From positions 62,001 through 126,000 of the forward strand of contig KL647301.1 in the NCBI GenBank assembly GCA_000727475.1: a stretch of 64,000 nt of DNA. Reading direction: 5' to 3'. The notes under the pieces are model-generated. The model was given only the letters and a program-made list of their open reading frames with translations, had not been told where the DNA came from and ran no database searches. Made by a program: the position numbers and the translations under genes. Shown here one piece after another: positions 1 to 10,916 of this stretch (positions are counted from its first letter, which is position 1; each line of letters opens with the position of its first letter). The stretch is from Sarcocystis neurona. Its lineage: Eukaryota; Apicomplexa; Conoidasida; Eucoccidiorida; Sarcocystidae.

Positions 1-443
1 CGGAATTAACCGTACCTTAGTTATTCCTACTTGCTCACCAGTAGGTTTCGCACGTCTTTTCGCCAATTCTAGCATTCTCCCGAAGTCACCGCGCACACGT
101 ACGTGTACACCATCGTACAGCTGTGTCCCTGCTCAAGAACGGTTACGGAACTTTGGGATCAGAGGTCTCACAACACGCTGCCCGCCGGCTGCGTAGTTTG
201 GATGTACCTACAGCGTGGCGGATCGCATGTGTGTGTGTGTGTGCCCCTGTGTATGTGCAGGTGTTTACGCGTTTACGTTTTTTGAATGTTCACGCAGTAC
301 ACACTTACACACTAACATCTCTGACAGGTAGTGACAGACAGAGAGACCGGCACAACCGCACGTAAAGAGACACGGGGAAACGAGTTTCCCATCAGGTGTC
401 CTTACTTCGTCTTCCGTGGATGGTTGTTTCGTGTCAATGTCAG
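1..443. other. No confident gene; left flank upstream of a kinase exon
   Basis: This stretch presumably holds an intron of the plus-strand kinase gene whose exon begins at 444. A short GT run lies near 230-244. The open frames here are short and show no family motif. I see no exon that joins convincingly to the one at 444. Confidence 0.4.
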
Positions 444-599
444 ATACGCGGGTCGCCCCTAATCTATGACCTAGTCGAAAGCTTACTCGAAAGTGATCCA
501 GATAAGAGGCTCAACCTATGCCAAGCTCTGTGCCATCCGGCATTCTGGAAGATGGGGGAAACTGAGCATTTCCTTAAAGAATTCAAAGCCACTGTCGAA
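444..599 (+). CDS. Exon encoding the end of a protein-kinase domain, IRE1/RNase L-like (partial gene)
   Basis: The exon is bounded by an acceptor (..AATGTCAG) and a strong donor (GTAAGA) and is open in phase 0, 52 codons. The peptide contains LVESLLESDPDKRLNL followed by HPAFW, which is kinase subdomain XI (the invariant Arg sits in DPDKR, then the C-terminal helix). Family knowledge: in most kinases the domain ends soon after this point. In IRE1 and RNase L an HPFFW motif is followed by a helix leading into the KEN ribonuclease domain, and here HPAFW continues into KMGETEHFLKEFKATVE, the same spacing. The catalytic loop and DFG lie upstream, outside the window or in unrecognised exons. I could not find a KEN domain downstream, so IRE1-like is tentative while kinase-like is firmer. 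A generic kinase whose C-lobe ends here is the alternative. Confidence 0.55.
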
Positions 600-1679
600 G
601 TAAGAAACACTCTGTTCAGGACTTGTGCGCAGTAGTAGCGGGTGGTAATCAAACCAGGCAGCGGGCATATTCCTGCTGAGTTCTGGTGTTGTTCTCATAC
701 AACCTCGAGGACACGTCCAACTTCTATGTCCAACCTCTATGACAAGACGTCACTTTTGCGACTGATCGCACATCTTGACACATAGACATGATTGCACGCT
801 ACCTTAGACATGGATACATACAACACGAGAAGCCCAAACAGCCGCACTCTGCATGATTCATGAAATCATGCAAATGCAAACTGTCCATACACGCCGCGGT
901 GTCCGTGATAATTGACGAAGGTGCTCCGGTGCATCAGTTGGCTTTTGGTGTGGTCGAGAAAGGCCCCCCAGGTTCATCCGTGTACCTTACGATGGTGACT
1001 CTTCGAACTGTTTTTGTTGCAGTTGTACACAGCAAAAGCTCCACACTACGTTTTTTGCTAGAGCTGGTGCTGTGAAAGTTGGGAACACTGTGTGTGTCCT
1101 TTTTGCCTGAAAATGGCCAGCACTACCACGTGCCTACATAGAACTGTCTGCACTAGCTTACGCTTATGAAAGCACGTGCGGCGAGCGTTACACACGTAGA
1201 AGGCACCTACAGGTGTAGAAGTTGATGAGCCCCGAGCTCGACCATAGCTAGGGGCAACGTGCGGGGAAGAAAGCGCTTTGCAGTCACCATGCTGACAAGG
1301 TGAGATGAGTCTCTCCTACGTGTGTTGTAAAAAAAAGTCTCTCTTAGTCTGCCCTGTGCGCTATTTACAAAAGATTCCTGGTCGGGAGGACGTCTACCAG
1401 CGTGTGATGATATTGTCGCTGTAGTTGGCGAAGTTTCCCTCAAGTGCGTACCAGCTATTCAGTAGGAGGAAACCCTGTAAGACTGCGAGCGTTCGGTAAG
1501 CTCACCGGTTTCGCTGCTCATCAACTTCTACTTTTGCCTAAGGGAAGGATAGTTCGAATTGTTGCAAGCTGTACCAATATTCGCAGGCATCCACACTTGC
1601 AAGACAAGCTGCGTCTACCTATATGAGCGCACATCTTGTAATTTTTGCTTTGATGCCGCGTGTCCTTTGTAGTATGCAG
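600..1679 (+). other. Intronic region with one possible small exon (1425-1495)
   Basis: This region lies between the kinase exon and the large terminal exon. One segment, 1425-1495, has an acceptor (GTCGCTGTAG), an open frame reading LAKFPSSAYQLFSRRKPCK and an excellent donor (GTAAGC), so it could be an exon. Its end phase (2) does not match the start of the exon at 1680 (which needs phase 1), so another exon or a different acceptor would be needed. The open frame over 860-1075 has no family motif. Confidence 0.3.
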
Positions 1680-4330
1680 GAAAACGTTTGCCTAAGCCGA
1701 CTCAGGAACAACTTCTTTCGCTGTTCAATGTGTCTTTAATGCGACAGGCTCATCCGGACTCTTATTTGGTCCTGGCCTTGTCCGATCCTTTTCCTTGGAT
1801 CAGTTCACTTGCGTGCGGAGCTTCTCCGCTCTTCTCGCTGTTGGTTTCGTACCTAGCTTCTCCATCGTGTCCGCAGTTGCTCCTGACCTCCCTTCGGGTC
1901 GAAAATGGGTTGTCCTTTCTTCTGTTCCTAAGCCTCCTTTCAAGCGATGCACGTTTGCCGGGGAAGGACCGTCGTGCGCTGGTGTCCTCCGCCATTCTCC
2001 TTCACTCTTCTGCCTTCCTCAAAGCCGTCCGACTCCTCCTTTTTCCACGCGTGCCGCGTGACCCTGCAGAGCTTGTGATTTCGAGGAGTTCAACTTACGT
2101 CAAGCACTATCTCGGCCATTTCTCCTGCAGCAGTCTACTGCATGCATCGGCGCAACACGCCAGCAGCAGCGTCAGCAAGCATTTTGGACGAGTCAGTTTG
2201 CGGAATGGGACTGTCACCAGTAGCAACGGCACCAGTAGCACCAGCAGCAGTGGCACCGGTAGTAGTGGAGGCAGAACAGGCGGCAGTAACAATTCTGGAA
2301 GTGGCGGTAGCCCCGATGTTGCTTCGTCACCGCCGCCATTGCAGCTGGTCGACACGAGTAAGGGAGGCAAGTCAAGGTCGATTCTCTTTGATCAGTGCCG
2401 AGCGATATGTTCGTATCCTGGACCTCAACTGCAGCGCCATTCACAGGCTCTGCCTCCCCCACCTCCTCCAGTGCCCTCCCGCTGTGACGCCGCTTACAGC
2501 ATGCGGATACCACCTGCCGCTGCCGTCGGCGGGTCTTTGAACCAAGCCGGTGCTCCCCCCTTTGCCGCTCCTCAAGCTGTTTTTGCTGCCTCCTCCGGTG
2601 TTCCTGCTGCTGCTGCAGCAGCCTCACCTGTTGTCCCAGGGTCACTCGGCCTGTCCAGTGTGGCGCGGCCCCCACCGCCTCCGCCACCAGCTTTTCTTGC
2701 TGCAGAAGCAGGAATGAACTCTCAGCAGCCCGGAAATCTTGGATTTCCCTTCAATGAAAGAATCCTGCTTGCAAATGCCGGAGCGGACGCCTCCCTGTTG
2801 TTACCTTCTAACACGCGTGCACACTTCTATACTGACGGAAATGCTATGCACGAAGCCTCCCCCGACGCCCATCCAGGGTTTATCGGCAACGAGACAGATG
2901 CACTCTGTTCTGCGTCCACCAGTGTGGTTTACCCACCTGCAGGGCCACTTGGACTAGATAAGAGAGTCAACCAACCTGAGGAGGCTCTGCTCTTCCTGTA
3001 TCACGAGAAGAACGACGTGTGTGCGTCTGCTGCATCGGATGGATGCGGAGCAGCAGCCCGGGCACCAACAACAGTAGAGGACGGCCGCACAGCAGCTGGA
3101 GACACATGTTTAGCAGCGGTAGAAGGCGCAGAAGCAGCAGGAGAACGACCATTCAAACAGAGTCTAGGAGACGTGGAAGCGCGGGCGAAACTTGTCAGCC
3201 ACAGTCACGGTCTAAGCTTCCCCCCTCTTTCAACTAATATACCTTTAGGCAATGTAGACCCAGGCACACCAGTTGCAGCAGCGGCAAACTCCGAGATGGA
3301 GGGTGCGCATCTACGTGTCAGCCCTCAGCACCTTGCGCAGCAGCGGTACTTCCCAGTCGACACAGGAATTTCGAAGCCCTTTTCCATCTATTCTTTTGAA
3401 GAGAAATACCCGGACTCTTGTGCATATTCTCCTGCGCTGCGTAGTTCAAAGGAGTATGTTGTACATGCAACGGAAGAGGCCGTAGGTCATTCGACTCAGC
3501 GAAAACACTACGGCGGTGATCTTATCAAATCCGATGTTTGCCACAGCGATTATTCCGGCAGGACGAGTGTAGACGCAGATATATGCCACGCGAATCACCG
3601 TAAGGCCGGCAGAACAGGGACAGCCAAAGATGCAGGCCATCCAGAGTATCCGGAAGAATACGACCCGCATGCAAGCAAGGAGAGTGGCGATCACTCGGTG
3701 TATCGAAAAGGATATGCCGTCGACGCTTGCAAGGACCGTGGTGGTGACGGAGCCGCACCGCGTGCGGGGTCCACGTCCGCGAGTAGTCAGTCGACGCGTG
3801 TGTACACCTCGAGCACGCCCCCTACTTTTGCATCTGATAAAGCTGAAGAGCAGTTTCAGTTCCTGAAATATCAAGAATCGTCCTCTCAACTGACGCGGCC
3901 TCAAACAAAACGCGAAGCCGGGACGGCTTCCCTCGCGGCATCAAACTGCACAGTCAGCCCTTCGCATGACTCCTGTTTGAGCGAAGGGTCTTCAACAACA
4001 CACCAGTCTGCTTTCCCAAGTGAAGCTGCACAGCCCGACACTGCAGAAGCCCCGCCCAAAGCAGCTACTGACTGTGGATTGGCTCCCAAAGGAGACGAAT
4101 CTGAGCACACTGAAGCAAAAGATAAGCCGAAAGAAAGAGGAGACAAAGCTGATGCACGAGAGAGAGCCGACAAAAGAATTGAGAAAGAAAGAAACGAGGT
4201 TGTCGGCCGCGGGGGATCCAAAGGACGGAAGGTTAAGCCCAACGTCTCGCCCAAGAAAGTAATTACGAGTGAAAAGCCGAAAAAAGAGTCCACACAGAAA
4301 GAGGGAGCAAATAGATCGAAAACAAGCTGA
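1680..4330 (+). CDS. Large terminal exon of a low-complexity protein with a highly basic tail
   Basis: This is by far the longest open frame in the window, about 880 codons, ending at a TGA at 4328-4330. No ATG opens it: the frame is closed by a TAG just upstream of a TGCAG acceptor at 1675-1679, so it is a 3' exon rather than a single-exon gene. Order along the exon: a hydrophobic Leu/Ser/Phe-rich first part (about 120 residues); a Ser/Gly/Thr/Asn run around 2160-2320; polyproline runs near 2451-2475 and 2668-2690; an Ala/Val-rich stretch; a long unordered middle; and from about 4110 to the stop a Lys/Glu/Arg-rich basic tail. No catalytic motif is visible. It may be the end of the kinase-like gene that starts further left or a separate gene; the phase of the upstream exons does not settle this. 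Such homopolymer-rich regions are common in coccidian proteins. Confidence 0.6.
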
Positions 4331-6632
4331 TAGTGGACGCAACGCGTCTTCAGGTTGCGCGCATTCTAGGCTCCGTGCCTCGTGGTACACGCAAAACGTA
4401 CTAACGTTGCGCGCAGTGCACGATTAGGAAATTCGTACAGCGGACTAACGAAGAACTCCACTTTTTTCGATCGAACCGACGGGAAAAGGAGCACTATTCG
4501 CGACTTTCTCAAGTACACCCTTAGTCTCTGCAGGATGACAAGGTTACGAAATTGGAAGGTGGCCATAAGAAGACTAACCTGAACAGAGTTTTACAGCAGG
4601 CCCCTACAGCTTACGTGGAACTATCATAACATGATGGATGGCCTAGAAAGCTGCATGCACAGGGTATCTGGTTGCGGGCTTTATTCGTGCAGAGCCAGGG
4701 AGGAAGAGTAGGTCGCCAGAGCAGCAACGAGTGCAGAATACTTTTTTCTGGTAAGGACAATTGCGATTATGTTTTGCGTACTGTCATGCTTGAGCTAGAC
4801 TGTTCTGTCAAGAATGGTCGTTTCGCGTCAAAGGTCGCTGAAGAGTACAGAGGTGTTGAAGCCCTAAATCTATTTTACTTGCGCCTTTCAAATTTAGAAA
4901 GAGGCCGATCTAATGTCAGAACGTACAACAGTCTACAGTGTTGCCAGGTATGACTGTAAAAAAGCCAGCAGGTAGTTGAATTAGCAGTAGACGCATAAGA
5001 AAGGCCGCAGGGCCACTTGCGGAAAGCTCAGAAGGTCAGGTGAATCAAGGCAGACCTGCAGGAGAACAGGTCTGCAGCTGCAGGTGAGAGCATACCACCA
5101 GGCGGTGATCCGAAGGCCTAATCCACTCCAGTGCAAAGAATATTAGGTTGATAAAAATAGGATTCGAAGGCGGAAGTCTGGTCGTGTGCGCATTGAAACG
5201 ACTTACTACGTTTGATGACACTGCGCTGGCCACAAGCTCCTCTTCTGTCAGCACTTGTGCTCGGAAGAAAACTTTCCGCCGGGACTGTAGTGCCATTACT
5301 CTTGGTACGCCAGACTGCGGCACGGTTCTTTGTCTTAATGTGTTTGTGCAGGTAGTCGCCATTGCATCTGCGTACACGTGCACAAATTAGTAAGCATCCG
5401 CATGCGATATAAAGCAGAGCCGTCGTGACTGCTGCTGACAGGCAGGACACTCACCTACCAATGATCTTTGGCTTCCCAGTAGCAGGTGACAAAAGTTTAC
5501 AATTCTGATGTTGCCGAGTGTTCTCCCTATGTCGTTCAGACGCAGTCGCTTTCCGCCGCCGAGCTCGTTGCACATTCGAACTGACATATCGACATCTACT
5601 ACTAAAAAGCCGTAGTAACTCGTGCGCATAATGAAATGGTTGTGCGTGAAGACGCGTGCCTATGCGGTGTTTCTCTTGCACGTGTACATTTTCACTACAA
5701 GCGCTGCTTTTTAACAGAGCCACGTGTACGTCAAAGCACGAGACTGGTTGCAGCGGTTCTGGCGCTGGAATCTACATGCTTCCTACTATTCTGTCGTCCA
5801 GTGCTGCTTGACACACTAATGTAAATTTTCAATGTCGTGCCGCATGTCTTTCCGATTGGCTTTAATGCGCGAGTGTGTTCACTCATACACGCACGTGTAC
5901 GCCTCCTCATTTGGTACATGGTAGTTGCCTGTGAGTGTAAGCATACTTGTTCAAACGCACGCCGTGTCTATCCTCCAGTCGCTTCAGAGCATAGTCCTGC
6001 AGGTATCCGGCCTGCTTTCACGTGCAGAATAAGTGGCTCCGCCAACCGTGCCACATAGATGAGCTCGCTCCGCAGTTCGTGTCTCTCTTTCCATGATGGT
6101 GCTGATACGCGGTTTTCCGGAAAAACATAAGGCGCCATTATTTTGCAGGAGAACACCACGCTGGTAACGGGCAGCCACTTAAGCTCAACAAGTTAGTACA
6201 CATCCATACATATTCTGCAAGCGTGTAGACACCTATAAAGTACATGTACAAACGTGTGACCACGACCATGTACGAGCGCAGACATACGTACTTCACAAGA
6301 CATGCGTGACATGCGTGACCCCCACCGATAAAGCAAATTTAATACACATCAGTGGCTACCGTCACGAAGTCCTACTCATAGCTTTACCATGTAAGCGATG
6401 TGTAATATATGCGTACATGCATGTATGTGTGCGGCTCTGTATACACACGTACGTGTTTTTTATTTTAAAAAAGTGGGGAAACGGATAGAACGCAGGCGTA
6501 TACGTCATAACTTGAGGCAAATTCCTTTAAGAGAACTGTTTTCGCTGCTCTCACTGAAGAACATGCAGAGCTGTCTCTCGTTTCATAGACGGGGCGCAAT
6601 CTTACGGCACCGTCGTAGAAACGCTTGTGAAC

Positions 6633-6666
6633 CTGGGGTCGTCCTGAATCGGCCCGACGACCCCAG
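6633..6666. repeat. Perfect 11-bp inverted repeat with 12-nt loop
   Basis: CTGGGGTCGTC at 6633-6643 is exactly reverse-complemented at 6656-6666, leaving a 12-nt loop. It is not next to a recognisable gene. It may be a chance hairpin; no downstream T-run is present to suggest a Pol III terminator. Confidence 0.6.
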
Positions 6667-7297
6667 TTCTCCCTCGTCGTACGTACGCGTTGAAGTGGAC
6701 GTACGCTGCACAGCCATCGTGACGGCGACCCAGCTAGCCAAGAGACTGAACCCTTGTGAGCGGAGGAGCCACTATTGTGCGGGGTGCCGCAAGATACTCT
6801 TGCATAGACTGCATCCTACGAGTCCAACCACAAAGGCTCTCTCCGGCTGTCCTCTTTCCCTCGGTTGGATATTCCTATACGTGGATTGGTCGGTTATTTT
6901 ACAAGAAAGCTTGTGCGGACGCAGAGCTTGTGGCGATACCGGATTCTTGTGTAAACAACGGTAGAGGATGCAGAAACGCTGAGTGAGTTCCACACAATGG
7001 AATCTACGAGACCAGAAAAGACGCACACCCGCACCAATGTAGATATTTGCGTGTCTCTGCAGTTTCTACCTTCTGTACAAGTACACACAAAAGCACTTTC
7101 AAACACTCGCCGGACGCTTGCGCCCTTCGCTGTGCCTGATTCCGGAATACAAGAAAAAAGGCGTAGACCCTTTATATTCTCCTTGGTTTGTGTGGTCTTT
7201 TCTTCGAGTCACTTTCTCGTTTGTTTTCAACAAAAAACATTCTAACCCGCTCTACCTTGTATCGCATTCCCCTTTCCGCTGCATTGCCTTTCCCGTC

Positions 7298-7330
7298 AGT
7301 GCACTTGTCCACAAAATGGACAAGTGCACT
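7298..7330. repeat. Perfect 14-bp inverted repeat with 5-nt loop
   Basis: AGTGCACTTGTCCA at 7298-7311 is exactly reverse-complemented at 7317-7330, with the loop CAAAA. This is the longest perfect short-loop hairpin I noticed. It lies in a gene-poor region, so it might be a structured RNA element, a transposon remnant or a site extruded as a cruciform. The sequence shows the structure only; the function is unknown. Confidence 0.7.
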
Positions 7331-10300
7331 AGACCTAATATATTTATGTGCACGATAATAGGCCCATACGGCGAAAAAGTGTGACACCTCTCTACAGGAA
7401 GAGAACGGCCGCGGGATGCCCCCACTGAATGGCAAGGAATTTGCTCTTATTATCTATGGCTACCGAAAGACCGACATTCTGTAAAGCGTCGCATGGTAAG
7501 ACCACGCGCGAACAACTGTTTTGAAGCTTCTGTCTGCAAATGCTAACAATCCTACATAAGACACTATGACTGCCTCCATAAGATCGAAGCGAAGAGCCGA
7601 GATCACCGTCTGTAAGGTGAGTACGGTGCAGCCCGCCCCTCGCAGCGACTACTGTTGGTTTGCACTGTGCAAAAACGTACTGCAAGAATGCACCTTTGGT
7701 TGTAACGTGTATCTGCAGATATGTCGCTAATATTGTTCCACATACCAGGCGGAAGCCAACGCTTACAATTAGTGTCTCTTTCATCTTGAGGATATTAGAC
7801 GCTGCCACGGACTAATTACAGGCCACCTTAGTTAGCTGGACGGCAACTCGTTTCAAAAAGGGACTTGCAGGTGCTCACGGCAGGCAAAAAATATATTCAA
7901 GTTGCCCTCTGCAGGCAATGACATACTAAATGGAACCTGTACTTGTTAACCGTGTACGTGTCACCGGTAAATTTTTAACGGACAACTGACGCAGTGTTCT
8001 CAGTGCTGTGTGCAAGTCGGCGCTTGTGCCCGGTAGCGACAGGTACCATACCGTCCTTCAGCATCCTCGACCTGCCCGACTATGCAGCCGACTAGCCAGT
8101 GCTGCGGGAACACCCTCTGAATACCGCCTGTGCACTACAGAGGACGTCTTCGAATTGATTGTCCAACTGTGCAACATTTCAGCGGCCACTTACTGCACCA
8201 GTGACAGGAAGATGGATATGACATCCGCCGAAGCGACGACGTAATCACCGTAAGTCTAGTAAGTACGTGATCGTTATCCAAAAGTTTAAAGACTACGCAT
8301 ATTCCGTCTTGAGACAGCGGCGCTACGCGGTTGTCGGTACAATGTGGTCTCCGAGAGCATCAACAGAACTCTTCTTACGTGTACGCGTATGCATATATAT
8401 ATATATATATATATGCATACGTGGATCGAACTATCGCTTAGAGGGTTCAGTCATACACACGGATATATACGCATACAAATGCGTAAGTAGATAAATACAT
8501 ACATTCTTCCACAGGCCTGTACGGATTGACACTGCCGGTCATATTTGTGCTTACTGACATGACTGTAACTCATTGTTAACAGCCTGCTGACACCTAAGGC
8601 TGATCTCCCTTTCCCTTAACCGCTGCGTTGGTGAATCAATTTACACTGCCCAAGTGTAGAGATTCTTCGTTTGGGAGTGTCTACGATCGATATCCGGAAA
8701 GTACCCATATCAGAACGGGCTTCATCGCATGGTCGCGAGGCCGGTGAAATGACGTTCGTCGGTACCGCAAAAGCCACGAGAAAGACTGCTTTATACACAA
8801 GAGCAAGATTTGTCACGGTGTGTCATGCGTCACCTCATACCTTACCCGCTGCCGCATACGAAACAAGGTCGTGTCCGCATTGTGGGGAACAGCCACAAAT
8901 CGCCGCGGCGGTTCGTGTCAGTCTGATGAGTGGTACTACGTGTTCCAAACTGAGGAAAACGCGTGTCAGTGACGCCTACGTTCAAAGTGGCACATCACTG
9001 AGCGACGAACTGCCCATCCTTTAACTTAGGTAGACGAAGAGTGATGTGGTGAGTGCGGGTTTGGCAAACTCGTTCACTCTCCAAGAGCAACGAGTCTACT
9101 GTGCGAGTGCGACGCTGCTGTCCGACTGCACCGCGCTGGCGGTGCGATTGTTGCCCGTTTGTCGCTATAGAAAGAATCCACGTCGGTCTCCTATAGCTTT
9201 ACTTCACTAAAAAGACACCGTGTGCGTACCCGAGTAATTTAGAGAACAGACTGACCAATGGGTGTGCGTTCACCACAGCGCACCGATATTCGTATACGCA
9301 GTCAAGGCATGAGTACTGCCAGCAGGCCGGCACACTTAAAAAAACTTGGGCTTGTATTCACTTTGTGCCTAGGCATGTAGAATGGCACGAGGACGTAGTT
9401 GCCCCAATATGTTCTGCAAGCCGAGCTAAATCCTTCGGAGGTACGTTTCATCCCACTGCGCCCTTATGTCCACCCTGATGACCTAAAGGTGCAAGCGCGC
9501 GCAGCAGCGAGGAACAGTGTGCTTCCTCGGTCTACGTAAATAGGCCTGACAGAGCGGTTCGGAGGGTTACCAAACGACGGATATATCTATGTACACGTTT
9601 ATATTTCAAACAGTCGGAAAATTAAAATTCAGGAGGTAGAGCTCCTGGAAACGTACAGATTCACGACTCGCGACCGCAGATCTCCCACGTTTCTTCTGCG
9701 CAATGGTGGTCCCAAGCTACACGTCACCGACGCCCGTCCCGACGACTTTCTGTCACAACAACATCGAGCACAAAATACAACCTGTCTCAATGCATAGCAA
9801 AGAAGCACGGATAACCCGTGTAATCACAGATAACGTGGATTACTGGTTTAAGCAAACGCTGTGTAAAATCGGAGTGCTTGTAGAAGCACTACAAGGCGGA
9901 TTTAGTCATAGAATTCTCACACTTCGTCACACCGTCTACTTACAAACATCATGATAAAGAGGGAAGAATAACTCTCCAGGGAAACGTCCGCGACTTGATG
10001 GAACCGTAGAAAAACAGGAGTACCCAGCTACTTCGCTATTACTACACTGCCGCAGTGTGTGCGAATGGGTAACACCGTGCTCCCGAAAACGTGTGCAGAC
10101 ACGAACTTCCGAGCTTGTGCCACCCTACTCATGCAACACTGTGTGCTGCTCCGAAGGCTTGGCCCTTCTAAGTGTGGCTAGCACTGACGCCACTCGGTAC
10201 AGTACGACGACTTCAACAGCTCGCTTATCTGATTCGTACACAATGGTCTTCTTCCCTGACTGCCTCCTTGCATTTACAGTACTTCACGCAGCCGGCGATT

Positions 10301-10916
10301 TGCGAAACCCACAGTGACACGACGTTAATTTCAATTCTGGCTCTGTCGCAGATGCCGTATGCCAACAACATCTTCGCACCAAAGCGTATTTCTACGTCAA
10401 GCACAGTGAACGACATTCCGACCGTCATTGGCCAACAGCTTAGCGCATAAGCTCCTGACCAGCAGATCATCATCGTTCAACAGCGTAGTACATAATCTCC
10501 TATCTCCCCTCAATGCTAATTTTGTTTGGTTACGCGTACTCAGCTCGACCTTCTCCGGACAAGCACATCTCAACTGCCATGTACGAGGAACGCATGCCTA
10601 CACAAAGTGTGGTGCCAGGTGTTGCTGCAAAGCAAACTGGCTGGGAAATGCTGTGCTGCTGGACCACCTCCAAGAATGCACGACTGACAACTACTACGAA
10701 ATCCACGTATCACCGGTAGGCAAGATTGCTTTAGTTGGTTCAAAAGTCTGCAGCACACCTGTGTGTGTGTGTGTGTGCAGGACCCAGTCAAATGCAGCGT
10801 TTCATTTCTTTACGACGAAGTACTCAAGTACACAGTCGGACAGCCTTCATGGTATGGCATTGAGCACCAGCAGCCGCGTGTCATCCACGTGAATGGTACG
10901 AACGTGTGCTGCATAC

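Larger units (their letters stand above)
4331..10880. other. Gene-poor stretch; no confident gene, two hairpins and an AT microsatellite
   Basis: About 6.5 kb without any recognisable protein family on either strand. One minus-strand segment near 5200-5330 has coding-like composition (it contains FFRAQVLTEEELVASAV and a GTAAGT donor) but no identifiable relatives or neighbouring exons. Two perfect inverted repeats, at 6633-6666 and 7298-7330, are listed separately. An AT dinucleotide tract sits at about 8393-8414 and a GT tract at about 10759-10776. The left end may hold the 3' flank of the gene ending at 4330, and the right end the 3' region of the VIT-like gene. Confidence 0.5.
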
